The notes below the pieces were generated by a model. It had not been told where the DNA came from and searched no databases. It saw only the letters and a program-made list of their open reading frames with translations. 64,000 nt of DNA, taken from the NCBI RefSeq assembly GCF_004331435.1, contig NZ_SJKA01000020.1:62001-126000 (forward strand), in the 5' to 3' direction. Both the position numbers and the translations under genes were made by a program. This stretch comes from Kribbella sindirgiensis. GTDB lineage: Bacteria; Actinomycetota; Actinomycetes; Propionibacteriales; Kribbellaceae. Positions 24,149-32,518 of this stretch are shown piece by piece; position 1 is the first letter of the stretch; each line of letters begins with the position of its first letter.

Positions 24149-25554
24149 GATTTCATTGTCTCCAATGCGTTCAGATGCTCCCGCACCCGGGTGGCCGCCT
24201 TGCCGCCCGAGGCCACACACGCCGCGATCCCGACACCCCGGTAGGCCGCCCCGCACACCGCCAGCCCGGGTACGTCGGCGACCGCGGCCTCCACCCGGTC
24301 GACGCGGTCCAGGTGCCCGACGGCGTACTGCGGAAGACCACCGCCCCACCGCGTCACCAACGAACCGACTGGAGGCGCCTGGAGTCCGATTGCCTGCTGC
24401 AGATCGGACATCGCAAGCCGTACGAGCTCTTCGTCGGACCGCTGCAGCACGTACTCCTCGCCGAGCCGCCCGACCGAGGCCCGCAGGACCGCGAGCTCTC
24501 CCCCGGCCTCCCCGGACCACGCCCACTTCGCGTGCGAGTACGTCGACGCCTTGATCGTCCGGCCCTCCACGGACGGCACCAGGAACCCGGACCCGGCGGC
24601 TCCCGACGGCCAGTCGCGCTTCCGGACGGCGAGCGTGACGATCGCCATGCTCGCGTATTCCACCGCGGCCAGCTCGGTCGATGCCGCGGGCACCAACTGC
24701 CCCAGCATCCGACCGGCCGGAGCAGCCGGTACGGCGACCACGACCGCGTCCGCGGTGAGGTACGTCGGCGCGGGCACCGGCCCCGCCTCCAGCTCGAACC
24801 CGTCGGCGGTCCGCGAGATCCGGCGTACGGCGAGCTTGGTGCGGATCTCGACGCCGCGGGCGGTCAGGTCCTGCTCGAGTGCGCCGATCAGGCGGTTGAT
24901 GCCGCCGGCGATGCCGGCGAACACCGGTTGACCGGCGCGCTTCTGACCCAGTTCGCGCAGCTCGGCCGTGGCGGCGAGCAGACTCGGCGCGGTCCGCAGC
25001 TTCGCGTACAGGTCGGGGACGGCGGCGGCGAGCGAGATCTCCTCGGCCTTCCCGGCGTACACCCCGCCGAGCAGCGGATCGATCAGCTTCTCGGTCACCG
25101 CGGACCCCATGCGCTCGGCAACGAACCGCCCGATCGCCACGTCCTCCGTCAGCGCGGGCGCCGCCAGCTCGGCCTCGTGCGCGACCTGCCCGGCGGCCGC
25201 ATCTCCGAGAACGTCGGCGGTCGCGGCCGGATCGACCGGGACGCCCATCACGGTCGGCGGGATCGCGCGGATCCGGTCGCCGACCCACAGGCCGGCCGAC
25301 GTCGTCGCCGGGTGCACCAGGTCGTCTCCGAGCCCGACCGCCCGGATCAGCTCGACGGCCTCGGGCCGCCGCGCCAGCACCGACTCGGCGCCCAGATCGA
25401 CCGGTACCCCCTCGATCGCGTCCCCGGCGAGCTTCCCGCCGAGCCGCGGCGACCCTTCGAGGACCGTGATCCGCGGCGGGTTCGGCCCGGTCGCGAGCGC
25501 GTACGCCGCCGCCAGGCCGCTGATCCCGCCACCGACCACGACCACCTGGGTCAT
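24145..25554 (-). CDS. hemY: Coproporphyrinogen/protoporphyrinogen III oxidase (HemY/CgoX type)
   Basis: A 469-residue FAD enzyme that oxidises coproporphyrinogen III to coproporphyrin III in organisms using HemQ. The N-terminal dinucleotide motif VVGGGISGLAAAYALA is followed by LEGSPRLGGKL; the central IDPLLGGVYAGKAEEISL and GGINRLIGALEQDL blocks are characteristic, and the C-terminus has GLAVCGAAYRGVGIAACVASG for the second FAD contact. ATG at 25554 overlaps the preceding GNAT stop (ATGA). The presence of HemQ next door supports the coproporphyrin substrate. Known also as HemG/PgoX in older annotation. Confidence 0.94.
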   Translation of the reverse strand: MTQVVVVGGGISGLAAAYALATGPNPPRITVLEGSPRLGGKLAGDAIEGVPVDLGAESVLARRPEAVELIRAVGLGDDLVHPATTSAGLWVGDRIRAIPPTVMGVPVDPAATADVLGDAAAGQVAHEAELAAPALTEDVAIGRFVAERMGSAVTEKLIDPLLGGVYAGKAEEISLAAAVPDLYAKLRTAPSLLAATAELRELGQKRAGQPVFAGIAGGINRLIGALEQDLTARGVEIRTKLAVRRISRTADGFELEAGPVPAPTYLTADAVVVAVPAAPAGRMLGQLVPAASTELAAVEYASMAIVTLAVRKRDWPSGAAGSGFLVPSVEGRTIKASTYSHAKWAWSGEAGGELAVLRASVGRLGEEYVLQRSDEELVRLAMSDLQQAIGLQAPPVGSLVTRWGGGLPQYAVGHLDRVDRVEAAVADVPGLAVCGAAYRGVGIAACVASGGKAATRVREHLNALETMKS

Positions 25555-26048
25555 ACCAAGCTCATTTCGTACTTCTTCCCAGGCCCCAGATCGGTGCTGC
25601 TGGGCCCGACGACCCGGAACCCGACGCGGGTCAGCACGGCCTGCGAGGCAGGGTTGTGGTCCGAGGCTCCCGCCCGGAGCGCGGTCAGTCCGTACGTCGG
25701 AGCGAGCTCGATCACCGCCCGGACAGCCGCCGTCGCGAGCCCTTTGCCGGCCCAGTTCTCCGCGATCCGGTAGCCCAGCTCGGCGGCACCGTTCTCCAGA
25801 TCGATCAGATTCACCCGGCCGACGACCGCGCCGGTGTCGTCGACGAGCACGTGGAAGCGGCAGATCCCGGCCTCCTGCTCCGCCAGCAGCGCCGCGTGGC
25901 GCGTGCCGAAGTCGGCGAAGTACTCGTCGCCGCGGTCCCAGATCCACTGAGCGAAATACTCGCGGTTCTCCCGCTCGAACGCGAGTACGGCGTCCTCGTG
26001 GTCGGCGCGCATCGGCTCCAGGGTGACGTCGTGGTCAGGCAGGTACAT
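25551..26048 (-). CDS. GNAT family acetyltransferase (RimJ/RimL-like) within the heme operon
   Basis: A 165-residue GNAT protein. The acetyl-CoA-binding loop is RIAENWAGKGLATAAV, preceded by GRVNLIDLENGAAELGYR and followed by GASDHNPASQAVLTRVGFRVVG, the RimJ/RimL-type arrangement for acetylating N-terminal or side-chain amines. ATG at 26048 starts 14 bases before the hemE stop, and its own stop overlaps the start of the oxidase gene. The position between hemE and the oxidase suggests co-expression with heme synthesis, but the substrate is unknown. Confidence 0.88.
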   Translation of the reverse strand: MYLPDHDVTLEPMRADHEDAVLAFERENREYFAQWIWDRGDEYFADFGTRHAALLAEQEAGICRFHVLVDDTGAVVGRVNLIDLENGAAELGYRIAENWAGKGLATAAVRAVIELAPTYGLTALRAGASDHNPASQAVLTRVGFRVVGPSSTDLGPGKKYEMSLV

Positions 26049-27099
26049 GGGCCGACTTCGTCTGGACGTACTCCGTGATCCGGCGCAGCACCTCGGGATC
26101 CGCGTTCGGCGGGACGCCGTGGCCGAGGTTGAAGATGTGACCGGGCGCCGCCTTGCCCTCGGCGAGGATCCGGTCGATCTCCGGCTCGATCGTCTCCCAC
26201 CCGGTGAACAGCAGGGCCGGGTCGAGGTTGCCCTGGACCGGCTTCGGGGCGCCCCCGGCGGCAGTGACCCGGCGGACCGCCTCGTCCAGCGGGACCCGCC
26301 AGTCGACACCGACGACATCGGCCCCGGCCTCGCTCATCAGGCCGAGCAGCTCGCCGGTGTTCACGCCGAAGTGCACCCGCGGTACGCCGTACGCCTTCAT
26401 GGCCTCGAACACCTTCGCGGAGTGCGGCTGCACGAACCGCTCGTAGTCCCGCGGCGACAACCCGCCGGCCCACGAGTCGAACAGCTGGATCGCCGACGCG
26501 CCCGCCTCCACCTGCACGGCCAGATACGCGATCGCGACGTCCGCCAGCCGGTCGGCGAGCGCGTGCCACAGGTCCGGGTTGCCGTACATCATCGCCTTGG
26601 TCCTGGCGAAGTCCTTGCTGGGACCGCCCTCGACCAGGTACGACGCCACCGTGAACGGGGCGCCGGCGAACCCGATCAACGGCGTACCGCCGAGCTCGGA
26701 GACCAGCTGCCGCACGGCGTCGGTCGTGTACGGAACGTCGGCGGGGGTGACGGGACGGACGGCTGCCAGGCCGGCCGCGTCCCGGACCGGGTCCGCGACC
26801 ACAGGGCCGACGCCCGGCTTGATCTCGACGCCGAATCCGGTCGCCTGCAGCGGGAAGACGATGTCGGAGAAGAAGATGGCCGCGTCGACGCCGTAACGGC
26901 GAACCGGCTGCAGCGTTATCTCGACGACGAGGTCCGGCCGCGTACAGGACTCGAGCATCGTGATGCCCTCGCGGGCGGCACGGTACTCGGGCAGCGCCCG
27001 CCCGGCCTGCCGCATGAACCACACCGGAGTGTGCGGCACCGGCTCACCCCGGGCGGCGAGCAGATAGGCGGAACGGTCCGGAGTGGAGAGTGGCGTCAC
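26035..27099 (-). CDS. hemE: Uroporphyrinogen decarboxylase
   Basis: HemE converts uroporphyrinogen III to coproporphyrinogen III by removing four carboxyl groups. The 354-residue protein has the N-terminal substrate motif VWFMRQAGRALPEYR, FSDIVFPLQA, FAGAPFTVASY, and the C-terminal NLGHGVPPNADPE. GTG at 27099 gives a start close to the family N-terminus; GTG at 27132 and 27105 are in frame and none has a clear ribosome site, so the start is uncertain. It is the first gene of a leftward five-gene overlapped operon. Confidence 0.95.
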   Translation of the reverse strand: MTPLSTPDRSAYLLAARGEPVPHTPVWFMRQAGRALPEYRAAREGITMLESCTRPDLVVEITLQPVRRYGVDAAIFFSDIVFPLQATGFGVEIKPGVGPVVADPVRDAAGLAAVRPVTPADVPYTTDAVRQLVSELGGTPLIGFAGAPFTVASYLVEGGPSKDFARTKAMMYGNPDLWHALADRLADVAIAYLAVQVEAGASAIQLFDSWAGGLSPRDYERFVQPHSAKVFEAMKAYGVPRVHFGVNTGELLGLMSEAGADVVGVDWRVPLDEAVRRVTAAGGAPKPVQGNLDPALLFTGWETIEPEIDRILAEGKAAPGHIFNLGHGVPPNADPEVLRRITEYVQTKSAHVPA

Positions 27100-27222
27100 T
27101 GGCACACAGCGATGATCCCACGCTGTGATCACGCGGCGATCGGCACCCGGGTGACCCGGTCGCGTGCTGTTACCGGCGCGTCTTAGCAGGCGGCGGTGAG
27201 TAATCAGTCGTAGGCTGCCGAC

Positions 27223-27825
27223 ATGGGTGCCCGCAAGCAGGTCGACGCGCCACCCGCGGAGTTCGCCGAGGCAGTCTCGCAGTTACGAGGTGCCCGGTTC
27301 CGGCCCGAGGTTTTCGTCGAGGAGATGCCCGCACCGCAGCGGATCGCACCGCATGCGGCGGCGGTCAGCGCCGACGTGACGGTCGACGGTGACGATATCG
27401 CCACCGGCCGTCTGGTCGTCCTCTACGACCCGGCCGGGAACGACGCCTGGCAGTCGACCTTCCGCTGTGTCGCATACGTGCGCGCCGCCGTCGAACCGGA
27501 GATGGTGACCGACGCGCTGCTCGGTGGCGTGGGCTGGACCTGGCTGATGGAGGCCCTGGCGGACCGCGGTGCGGACTTCCTGGCCCCGAGCGGTACCGTC
27601 ACCAGGGTGGTATCGGAGAGCTTCGGCGGGATGGCCGACGACGACGCGACGGCGGAGATCGAGATCCGCGCGTCCTGGAGTCCCGTGCCTGGCCCGGGTG
27701 GTCTGGTCGACGTGACGCACCACGCCGAGGCCTGGGGCGAGGTGCTCTGTACGGCGGCTGGTCTGCCACCGGTGCCGCCGGGGGTGGTCGCGATGCCGAC
27801 CCGGCGTGGACAGCGGGGCCGATGA
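27223..27825 (+). CDS. DUF3000 family protein
   Basis: A 200-residue cytoplasmic protein of an actinobacterial family I recognise as DUF3000 by FAEAVSQLRGARFRPEVFVEEMPAPQRIAPHA-type opening and the VAYVRAAVEPEMVTDALLG and GWTWLMEAL blocks. No enzymatic motif is evident. It overlaps the following RNase D gene by four bases (ATGA), a linkage common in the phylum, so a role near RNA turnover is a plausible inference. ATG 27223. Divergent from hemE. Confidence 0.85.
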   Translation: MGARKQVDAPPAEFAEAVSQLRGARFRPEVFVEEMPAPQRIAPHAAAVSADVTVDGDDIATGRLVVLYDPAGNDAWQSTFRCVAYVRAAVEPEMVTDALLGGVGWTWLMEALADRGADFLAPSGTVTRVVSESFGGMADDDATAEIEIRASWSPVPGPGGLVDVTHHAEAWGEVLCTAAGLPPVPPGVVAMPTRRGQRGR

Positions 27826-29084
27826 GCCCAGCCGACACCCAGCCGTCATCCGCTCCGGACGACCCGACCGCGAACCTGCCCCTCCTGGAGCTGAGGGACG
27901 GGCTCTCCGAGGTGATCGACTCCGATCCCGCGCTCACCGACACCGTCGAGGCGTTCCGCTCCGGCACCGGTCCGGTGGCGGTCGACGCCGAGCGTGCCTC
28001 GGGCTACCGCTACTCGCACCGCGCGTACCTCGTCCAGCTGCGCCGTGAGGGCTCCGGCTCCGCGCTGGTCGACCCGATCCCGTTCGGCGACCTGTCCGCG
28101 CTCGGCGACGCGATCGTCGATGCCGAGTGGATCATCCACGCCGCGAATCAGGACCTGGCCTGCCTGGCCGAGGTCGGGATGGTGCCGCGGCAGGTGTTCG
28201 ACACCGAGCTGGCCGGCCGCCTGCTCGGGTACCCGAAGGTCGGGCTCGCCTCGCTCGTCAGCGAAGTACTCGGCTACCGGATGCGCAAGGAGCACTCCGC
28301 GGCCGACTGGTCGACCCGCCCGCTCCCGGCGCCGTGGCTGGTGTACGCCGCGCTGGACGTCGAGATGCTGATCGAACTGCGGAACGCGATCGAGCAGGAG
28401 CTGCGCCGCGAAGGCAAGTGGGACTGGGCGCAGCAGGAGTTCGCCGCGATCCTGGACGCTCCCCCGCGGGAGCCGAAACCGGACCCGTGGCGCCGTACGT
28501 CGGGGATGCACCGCGTCCGGAACCGCCGCAGCCTGGCCGTCGTCCGGGCGCTGTGGGAGGCCCGGGACCAGATCGCCGAGTCCGCCGACATCTCCCCCGG
28601 CCGGGTGCTGCCGGACGCCGCGATCGTCGAGGCGGCGTCCGCGATGCCGGCCGAACGCGACACGCTGCAGAAGCTCACCGCCTTCAAGGGCCGCGGCGCG
28701 CACCGCCACATGCGGACCTGGTGGGAGGCGATCGACCACGCCCGCAAGCTCCCCGACTCCGAGCTCCCCAAGCAGGGCCCGAGGTACGACGGCCCGCCGC
28801 CGGCCCGCGCCTGGGCCGACCGCGACCCGGACGCCGCAGCCCGCCTGTCGGCCGCCCGGACCGCGGTTGCCGAGATCGCCGAGGCCCACCGCCTCCCCAC
28901 CGAGAACCTGCTCGCACCGGACACGATCCGCCGCCTGGCCTGGTCACCGCCGCCGGACGTGAACCTCGAAGTGGTCAGCACCTTCCTCCGCGACCACCAC
29001 GCCCGCGCCTGGCAGATCGCCCTCACCGCGGAAGTCCTCACCGACGCAATGTCCTCCGAGGCCCCGGCCAAATCCCTCGACTAA
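27822..29084 (+). CDS. rnd: Ribonuclease D-like 3'-5' exoribonuclease with HRDC domain
   Basis: A 420-residue RNase D-type enzyme that trims RNA 3' ends. The DEDDy exonuclease site is visible as AVDAERASGYRYS (first Asp and Glu), IIHAANQDLACL (second Asp) and WLVYAALDVEML (Tyr and last Asp, YxxxD). An HRDC nucleic-acid binding region follows at about residues 230-310 (SLAVVRALWEARDQIAE, LPDAAIVEAAS). The C-terminal 100 residues form a second helical region. ATG at 27822 lies inside the DUF3000 stop, so the genes are translationally coupled. Confidence 0.93.
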   Translation: MSPADTQPSSAPDDPTANLPLLELRDGLSEVIDSDPALTDTVEAFRSGTGPVAVDAERASGYRYSHRAYLVQLRREGSGSALVDPIPFGDLSALGDAIVDAEWIIHAANQDLACLAEVGMVPRQVFDTELAGRLLGYPKVGLASLVSEVLGYRMRKEHSAADWSTRPLPAPWLVYAALDVEMLIELRNAIEQELRREGKWDWAQQEFAAILDAPPREPKPDPWRRTSGMHRVRNRRSLAVVRALWEARDQIAESADISPGRVLPDAAIVEAASAMPAERDTLQKLTAFKGRGAHRHMRTWWEAIDHARKLPDSELPKQGPRYDGPPPARAWADRDPDAAARLSAARTAVAEIAEAHRLPTENLLAPDTIRRLAWSPPPDVNLEVVSTFLRDHHARAWQIALTAEVLTDAMSSEAPAKSLD

Positions 29085-29181
29085 GAGTGAGAGTCCGCCG
29101 GCGGTGACCCGCGAGCCGCGTACCGTGAATTGCAGATGTCCATTCCAGGACCACTGGACTTTACGGAAGGAATGACCTGCT

Positions 29182-29343
29182 ATGGCCAAGTTGAGCCCTG
29201 AAGAGATCAAGCGGATCCAGCAAGAACAAAATCAGGCACATGCGAAGGCCGGAGGGAAACCGAACTCCAAGCAGGTCGAGGAGAACAAGGACTGGGCAAG
29301 GGCGGGGACAACGGGGCACAAGGGGCGCAAGCTCGAGAAGTGA
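29182..29343 (+). CDS. 53-residue highly charged small protein
   Basis: A short gene from ATG 29182 to TGA 29341-29343. The product begins MAKLSPEEIKRIQQEQNQ and ends GTTGHKGRKLEK; it is Lys, Glu and Gln rich with Gly-containing turns and no hydrophobic core, suggesting an extended or nucleic-acid-binding peptide. AAGGA lies about ten bases upstream. It stands alone between RNase D and the convergent MFS gene. Codon third positions are less GC-biased than in neighbours. I cannot name a family. Confidence 0.6.
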   Translation: MAKLSPEEIKRIQQEQNQAHAKAGGKPNSKQVEENKDWARAGTTGHKGRKLEK

Positions 29344-29454
29344 CGAAGCCGGCGAGTCGACATGACCGCCAGGACGAGCACTCCACAACCCGCTAACGCC
29401 CCGCCGTACAATTTCTGAATTACGGCCGGTAAAGGGAGCTCTGCACGTACAGCA

Positions 29455-30669
29455 TTACTCGATCGGGCTGAGGACTTTCGGTTTCAGGTCCTGGCGGATC
29501 TCGGTGCGGAGCGTCAGGGCGATCTGGAGGGCGCCGAGGAGGATCACGGTGGCGATGATGGCGAAGATCTGGCGGTAGCTGAGCAGGCTGACCAGGAGGC
29601 TGCCAACAGCGAGCGAGATCGCCTGGGGCGTGGACACGAGGACCTCGACCGCGGTCGACACGCGACCGATCAACTGGTTCGGTGAGCGCCGCTGCATCAG
29701 GGTTGTGAACGCCACGAACGTCCACGGCAGCCCGAGACCACAGATGCCGGCGCCCACCAGAACCACGGCGATACTCGGCGCGACCGCGCAGACGACGGTG
29801 GCGGCGGCCAGGGCAATCAGTCCGACAGTACAGGTGGCGATCTCGCCGAGGCGGCGTACGGCGCGGCTCGCGGTGAGGCCGCCGATCACCGCGCCGACGC
29901 CCTGGCACGTCACGAAGACACCCGAGAAGGTCGCCGGCTTGCCGAAGGCATCCATCAGCGCATAGATCGACGACTCGAAGAAGCCGATGACGAGGATCGA
30001 GATCGCGAGCCCGGCCAGGACATGCCGCAACACCCGGTCGCCGTACAGGAAACGGACACCACCGAGCAGGTCCGCCCGGAACGTGCTCCGGACCGGAGCC
30101 CGGGTCTCGGTGACCTTGATCGTCGCGATCAGCAGCCCGGCGACCACGAACGAGACCGCGTCGACGACAGCCACCAGCCAGCCGCCCGCGGTGGCGAAGA
30201 TCGCGGCCCCGACCAGCGGCCCGAACAGCCGATAGCCCTCCTTGATCGTGGCGAGGCTGGAGTTCGCGTCGACGAGCAGCTCGTCCGGCAGCAGTTCCTT
30301 CAGCAGCCCGTTGAGCGCGGCGGGCAGGACGACGAACGAGACGCCGTACAGGAACGCGACGACCCAGATCAGCCACACGTCGCCCGCGTCCCGCACGAGC
30401 ACGAGCGGGAGGACCGCGGCCGCGCTGGCGAAGTTGCCCCAGACCAGAATCCCCTTGCGGGGCAGCCGGTCCACCCAGACGCCCAGCACCGGAGCCCCGA
30501 GCGCCGGCAGCACCATGAAGAAGAACGTCAGACCTGCGAGAGCGTTGGAGCCGGTGAGGGTCTTCACCCACATGCTCAGCACCAGCAGCATCACCGAGTC
30601 CCCGAGCATCGACGTACTCAGCCCGGCGAACAGGCGCGGGAACCCGGGCTGCGCGAACAGCTTCCTCAT
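29455..30669 (-). CDS. MFS transporter (macrolide-efflux-like, 12-helix)
   Basis: A 404-residue major facilitator protein with about twelve hydrophobic segments. The first pair is followed by GVWVDRLPRKGILVWG, the MFS motif A region, and the overall pattern (LFAGLSTSMLGDSVMLLVLSMWV, ATIKEGYRLFGPLVGAAIF) matches the drug-efflux subgroup often paired with ArsR regulators. ATG at 30669 overlaps the upstream ArsR stop (ATGA), so both are co-expressed and the pump is probably controlled by that regulator. Substrate unknown. Confidence 0.9.
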   Translation of the reverse strand: MRKLFAQPGFPRLFAGLSTSMLGDSVMLLVLSMWVKTLTGSNALAGLTFFFMVLPALGAPVLGVWVDRLPRKGILVWGNFASAAAVLPLVLVRDAGDVWLIWVVAFLYGVSFVVLPAALNGLLKELLPDELLVDANSSLATIKEGYRLFGPLVGAAIFATAGGWLVAVVDAVSFVVAGLLIATIKVTETRAPVRSTFRADLLGGVRFLYGDRVLRHVLAGLAISILVIGFFESSIYALMDAFGKPATFSGVFVTCQGVGAVIGGLTASRAVRRLGEIATCTVGLIALAAATVVCAVAPSIAVVLVGAGICGLGLPWTFVAFTTLMQRRSPNQLIGRVSTAVEVLVSTPQAISLAVGSLLVSLLSYRQIFAIIATVILLGALQIALTLRTEIRQDLKPKVLSPIE

Positions 30670-31256
30670 GCCGGATCGACCCCCGGGAAGTACGTCGGCA
30701 CACCCCAGGCTACGAACTCGCACAGGCGGGCGCCTGCCGGTCGCTGCGCCGGATCGGTCAACCGCTCCACATGGCGATCGAGCACCGCATTGATCGCCTC
30801 GTTCATCTCCTTGAGCTCGTCCGCGGTCAGCCAGGCGACCATCTCGGTGTTGCTATGCGCCGCGCGCCATTCCTCGGGCTCCTCGGACGCGCGCTGCTGA
30901 GCCTCCCGCAACCGGTCGATCGCGCGGCCCATCACCACCTCGGACAACGCCTCCGCGGCCCGCCGCTCGTCCATCGAGGCCGACGCGTGCTCGTCGTCCC
31001 ACCGGAATCCGAGCCCCGGAACCTGCCACGGCCGCTGCCGGCCCTTCCCGCCCGCGGCCTCCTCGACGAACCCGTGCTGCGCGAGCTTGCGCAGGTGCCA
31101 CGAACAGTTGGCGGGTGTCTCGTCGAGCCGGTCGGCCAGCTCGGTCGCGGTCAGCGGCCCGCTGACCGACAGCAGCTCGATGATCGCCATCCGCACGGGA
31201 TGGGCCAGGGCGTTCAGTTCGCGGGGGTCGCTCAGGCGGCGATGCGGGTTCGGCAT
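30666..31256 (-). CDS. ArsR-type winged-helix transcriptional regulator
   Basis: A 196-residue regulator. Residues 8-75 form the winged helix (LNALAHPVRMAIIELLSV, GPLTATELADRLDETPANCSWHLRKLAQHGFVEEA). The C-terminal 110 residues are helical, as in the ArsR subgroup associated with MFS pumps, and lack the classic metal-binding CxC of ArsR. ATG at 31256 is preferred over upstream alternatives because the longer frame would run through the palindromic operator. It is expected to repress itself and the overlapped MFS gene, with an unknown ligand. Confidence 0.9.
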   Translation of the reverse strand: MPNPHRRLSDPRELNALAHPVRMAIIELLSVSGPLTATELADRLDETPANCSWHLRKLAQHGFVEEAAGGKGRQRPWQVPGLGFRWDDEHASASMDERRAAEALSEVVMGRAIDRLREAQQRASEEPEEWRAAHSNTEMVAWLTADELKEMNEAINAVLDRHVERLTDPAQRPAGARLCEFVAWGVPTYFPGVDPA

Positions 31257-31267
31257 GCATCGAAAGT

Positions 31268-31283
31268 ACTCTTTCGAAAGAGT
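31268..31283 (-). promoter_or_regulatory. Perfect 16-bp palindrome, candidate ArsR operator
   Basis: ACTCTTTCGAAAGAGT is a perfect palindrome whose edge lies 11 bases upstream of the ArsR start codon. Another CGAAAG half-element occurs immediately next to it (31261-31266). The placement over the expected 5' untranslated or promoter region fits autoregulation. Confidence 0.65.
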
Positions 31284-31302
31284 TGTTGCAATGCCGCGCA
31301 CA

Positions 31303-31335
31303 AAGAATCCCCGCCGCAGACCTGCGACGGGGATC
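31303..31335 (-). terminator. Intrinsic terminator after the glutathione peroxidase gene
   Basis: Arms 31307-31319 and 31322-31334 pair over 12 of 13 positions; the innermost pairs must open to make a loop. In leftward transcripts the stem is followed by TTCTTTG. It sits just after the gpx stop and before the ArsR promoter, separating the two units. Confidence 0.7.
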
Positions 31336-31346
31336 CAGGGCGGCGG

Positions 31347-31835
31347 CTAGGCCGGGAGTTGAGCCTCGATGGCGGTGACGACCTCGTCGGATTCCGGCTC
31401 GGTGCGGGCGCGGAAGCGGGCTGCGACGGTGCCTTCGGGGGTGAGGAGGAACTTCTCGAAGTTCCACTGGACGTCGCCGGACTCGCCTTCGGCATCGGGG
31501 GTCTGGGTCAGCTCGGCGTAGAGCGGGTGCCGGCCGTCGCCGTTCACCTCGAGCTTGTCGAGCATCGGGAACGTCACGCCGTACGTCGTCGAGCAGAAGG
31601 TGTCGATCTCCTCGGCCGTGCCGGGTTCCTGGCCGCCGAACTGGTTGCACGGGGCGCCGAGCACGGTGAAGCCGCGCGACGCGTACTTCTTCTGCAGATT
31701 CTCCAGGCCCTCGTACTGCGGCGTCAGACCGCACTTCGACGCCACGTTCACGACCAGGACGGCCTTGCCCTTGTACTCACCCAGCGAGGTGGGCGCACCG
31801 GACAGAGTGGTCAGCGGAATGTCGTACAGGCTCAT
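31347..31835 (-). CDS. Glutathione-peroxidase family thiol peroxidase
   Basis: A 162-residue Cys-type GPx that reduces peroxides, in bacteria usually with thioredoxin. The peroxidatic Cys is in VNVASKCGLTPQY (about residue 36), the resolving or second Cys in APCNQFGGQEPG, and the conserved Trp-Asn pair in WNFEKFLL. ATG at 31835 has AAGGA five bases upstream; ATG at 31841 is too close to that site. It begins two bases after the stop of the dienelactone hydrolase gene and is last in a three-gene leftward unit. Confidence 0.94.
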   Translation of the reverse strand: MSLYDIPLTTLSGAPTSLGEYKGKAVLVVNVASKCGLTPQYEGLENLQKKYASRGFTVLGAPCNQFGGQEPGTAEEIDTFCSTTYGVTFPMLDKLEVNGDGRHPLYAELTQTPDAEGESGDVQWNFEKFLLTPEGTVAARFRARTEPESDEVVTAIEAQLPA

Positions 31836-31837
31836 GC

Positions 31838-32518
31838 TCATCCTTGGGAGGTTGGGAGGTGACGGGCAAGAAAGTCTTCGGTACGTCGCCACGCCAGCGC
31901 GGACGCCTCGGCGTGGTGGAACATCGGGAGCGGGTTGTCGAACGCGTGACCGGCACCGTCGTACCGGTGGATCTCGACCCGATCGTCACGGCCCAACCCG
32001 GGGACGATCGCGTCGACGTCCAGGTATGCGTCGGTGTTGCCGAAGTGGTGCAGGCTGGTCGCGCGAACCTTCGGCGCGAGCTCGAGCAGCCCGGGCAGCG
32101 CAGAGCCGTAGTAGCTCACGAGAACATCCGGCGACGACACAGCAGCCACGTTGAAGCCCAGCCCGCCCCCGAAACAGAAGCCGATCACACCGGTGCCTCT
32201 ACCCCGCGCCTTCAGATATTCCAGCGCGGTGACGGAGTCCTTGACCGCCTGATCCCAGTCGAGGCGTCCGACGATGCCCATGGCGCGCGGCAGCAGCTCC
32301 GGGGAGGACTCGTCCAGCTCGGTGTCGTCCAGCCGCCAGTAGATCTCCGGCGCGATCACGTAGTACCCGAGGGCGTGCAGGTCCGCCGCACGCTGCTTGA
32401 TGTAGTCGGAGACCCCGAAGATCTCCTGCAACAGCAGCACTCCCGGTGCCTCGGTGTCAGCGGATCCCCACTCGTGGACCGGCAGCAGACCTGAACCTGT
32501 CTCGATCTCCGAAGTCAC
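31838..32518 (-). CDS. Dienelactone hydrolase family protein
   Basis: A 226-residue alpha/beta hydrolase. The nucleophile is Cys in GFCFGGG (about residue 118), the DLH signature in place of Ser, with a C-terminal His in GAGHAFDN. The opening LLLQEIFGVSDYIKQRAADLHALGYYVIAPE is typical. It hydrolyses cyclic ester or similar substrates in the cytoplasm; the natural one is not evident. GTG at 32518 overlaps the upstream gene stop by four bases (GTGA). Confidence 0.92.
   Translation of the reverse strand: MTSEIETGSGLLPVHEWGSADTEAPGVLLLQEIFGVSDYIKQRAADLHALGYYVIAPEIYWRLDDTELDESSPELLPRAMGIVGRLDWDQAVKDSVTALEYLKARGRGTGVIGFCFGGGLGFNVAAVSSPDVLVSYYGSALPGLLELAPKVRATSLHHFGNTDAYLDVDAIVPGLGRDDRVEIHRYDGAGHAFDNPLPMFHHAEASALAWRRTEDFLARHLPTSQG

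Noticed and set aside
23441..25288. Extended hemQ frame (615 codons)
   Set aside because: The upstream 380 codons overlap the oxidase gene in another frame and are Arg/Gly-rich; the 235-residue HemQ length fits the family.
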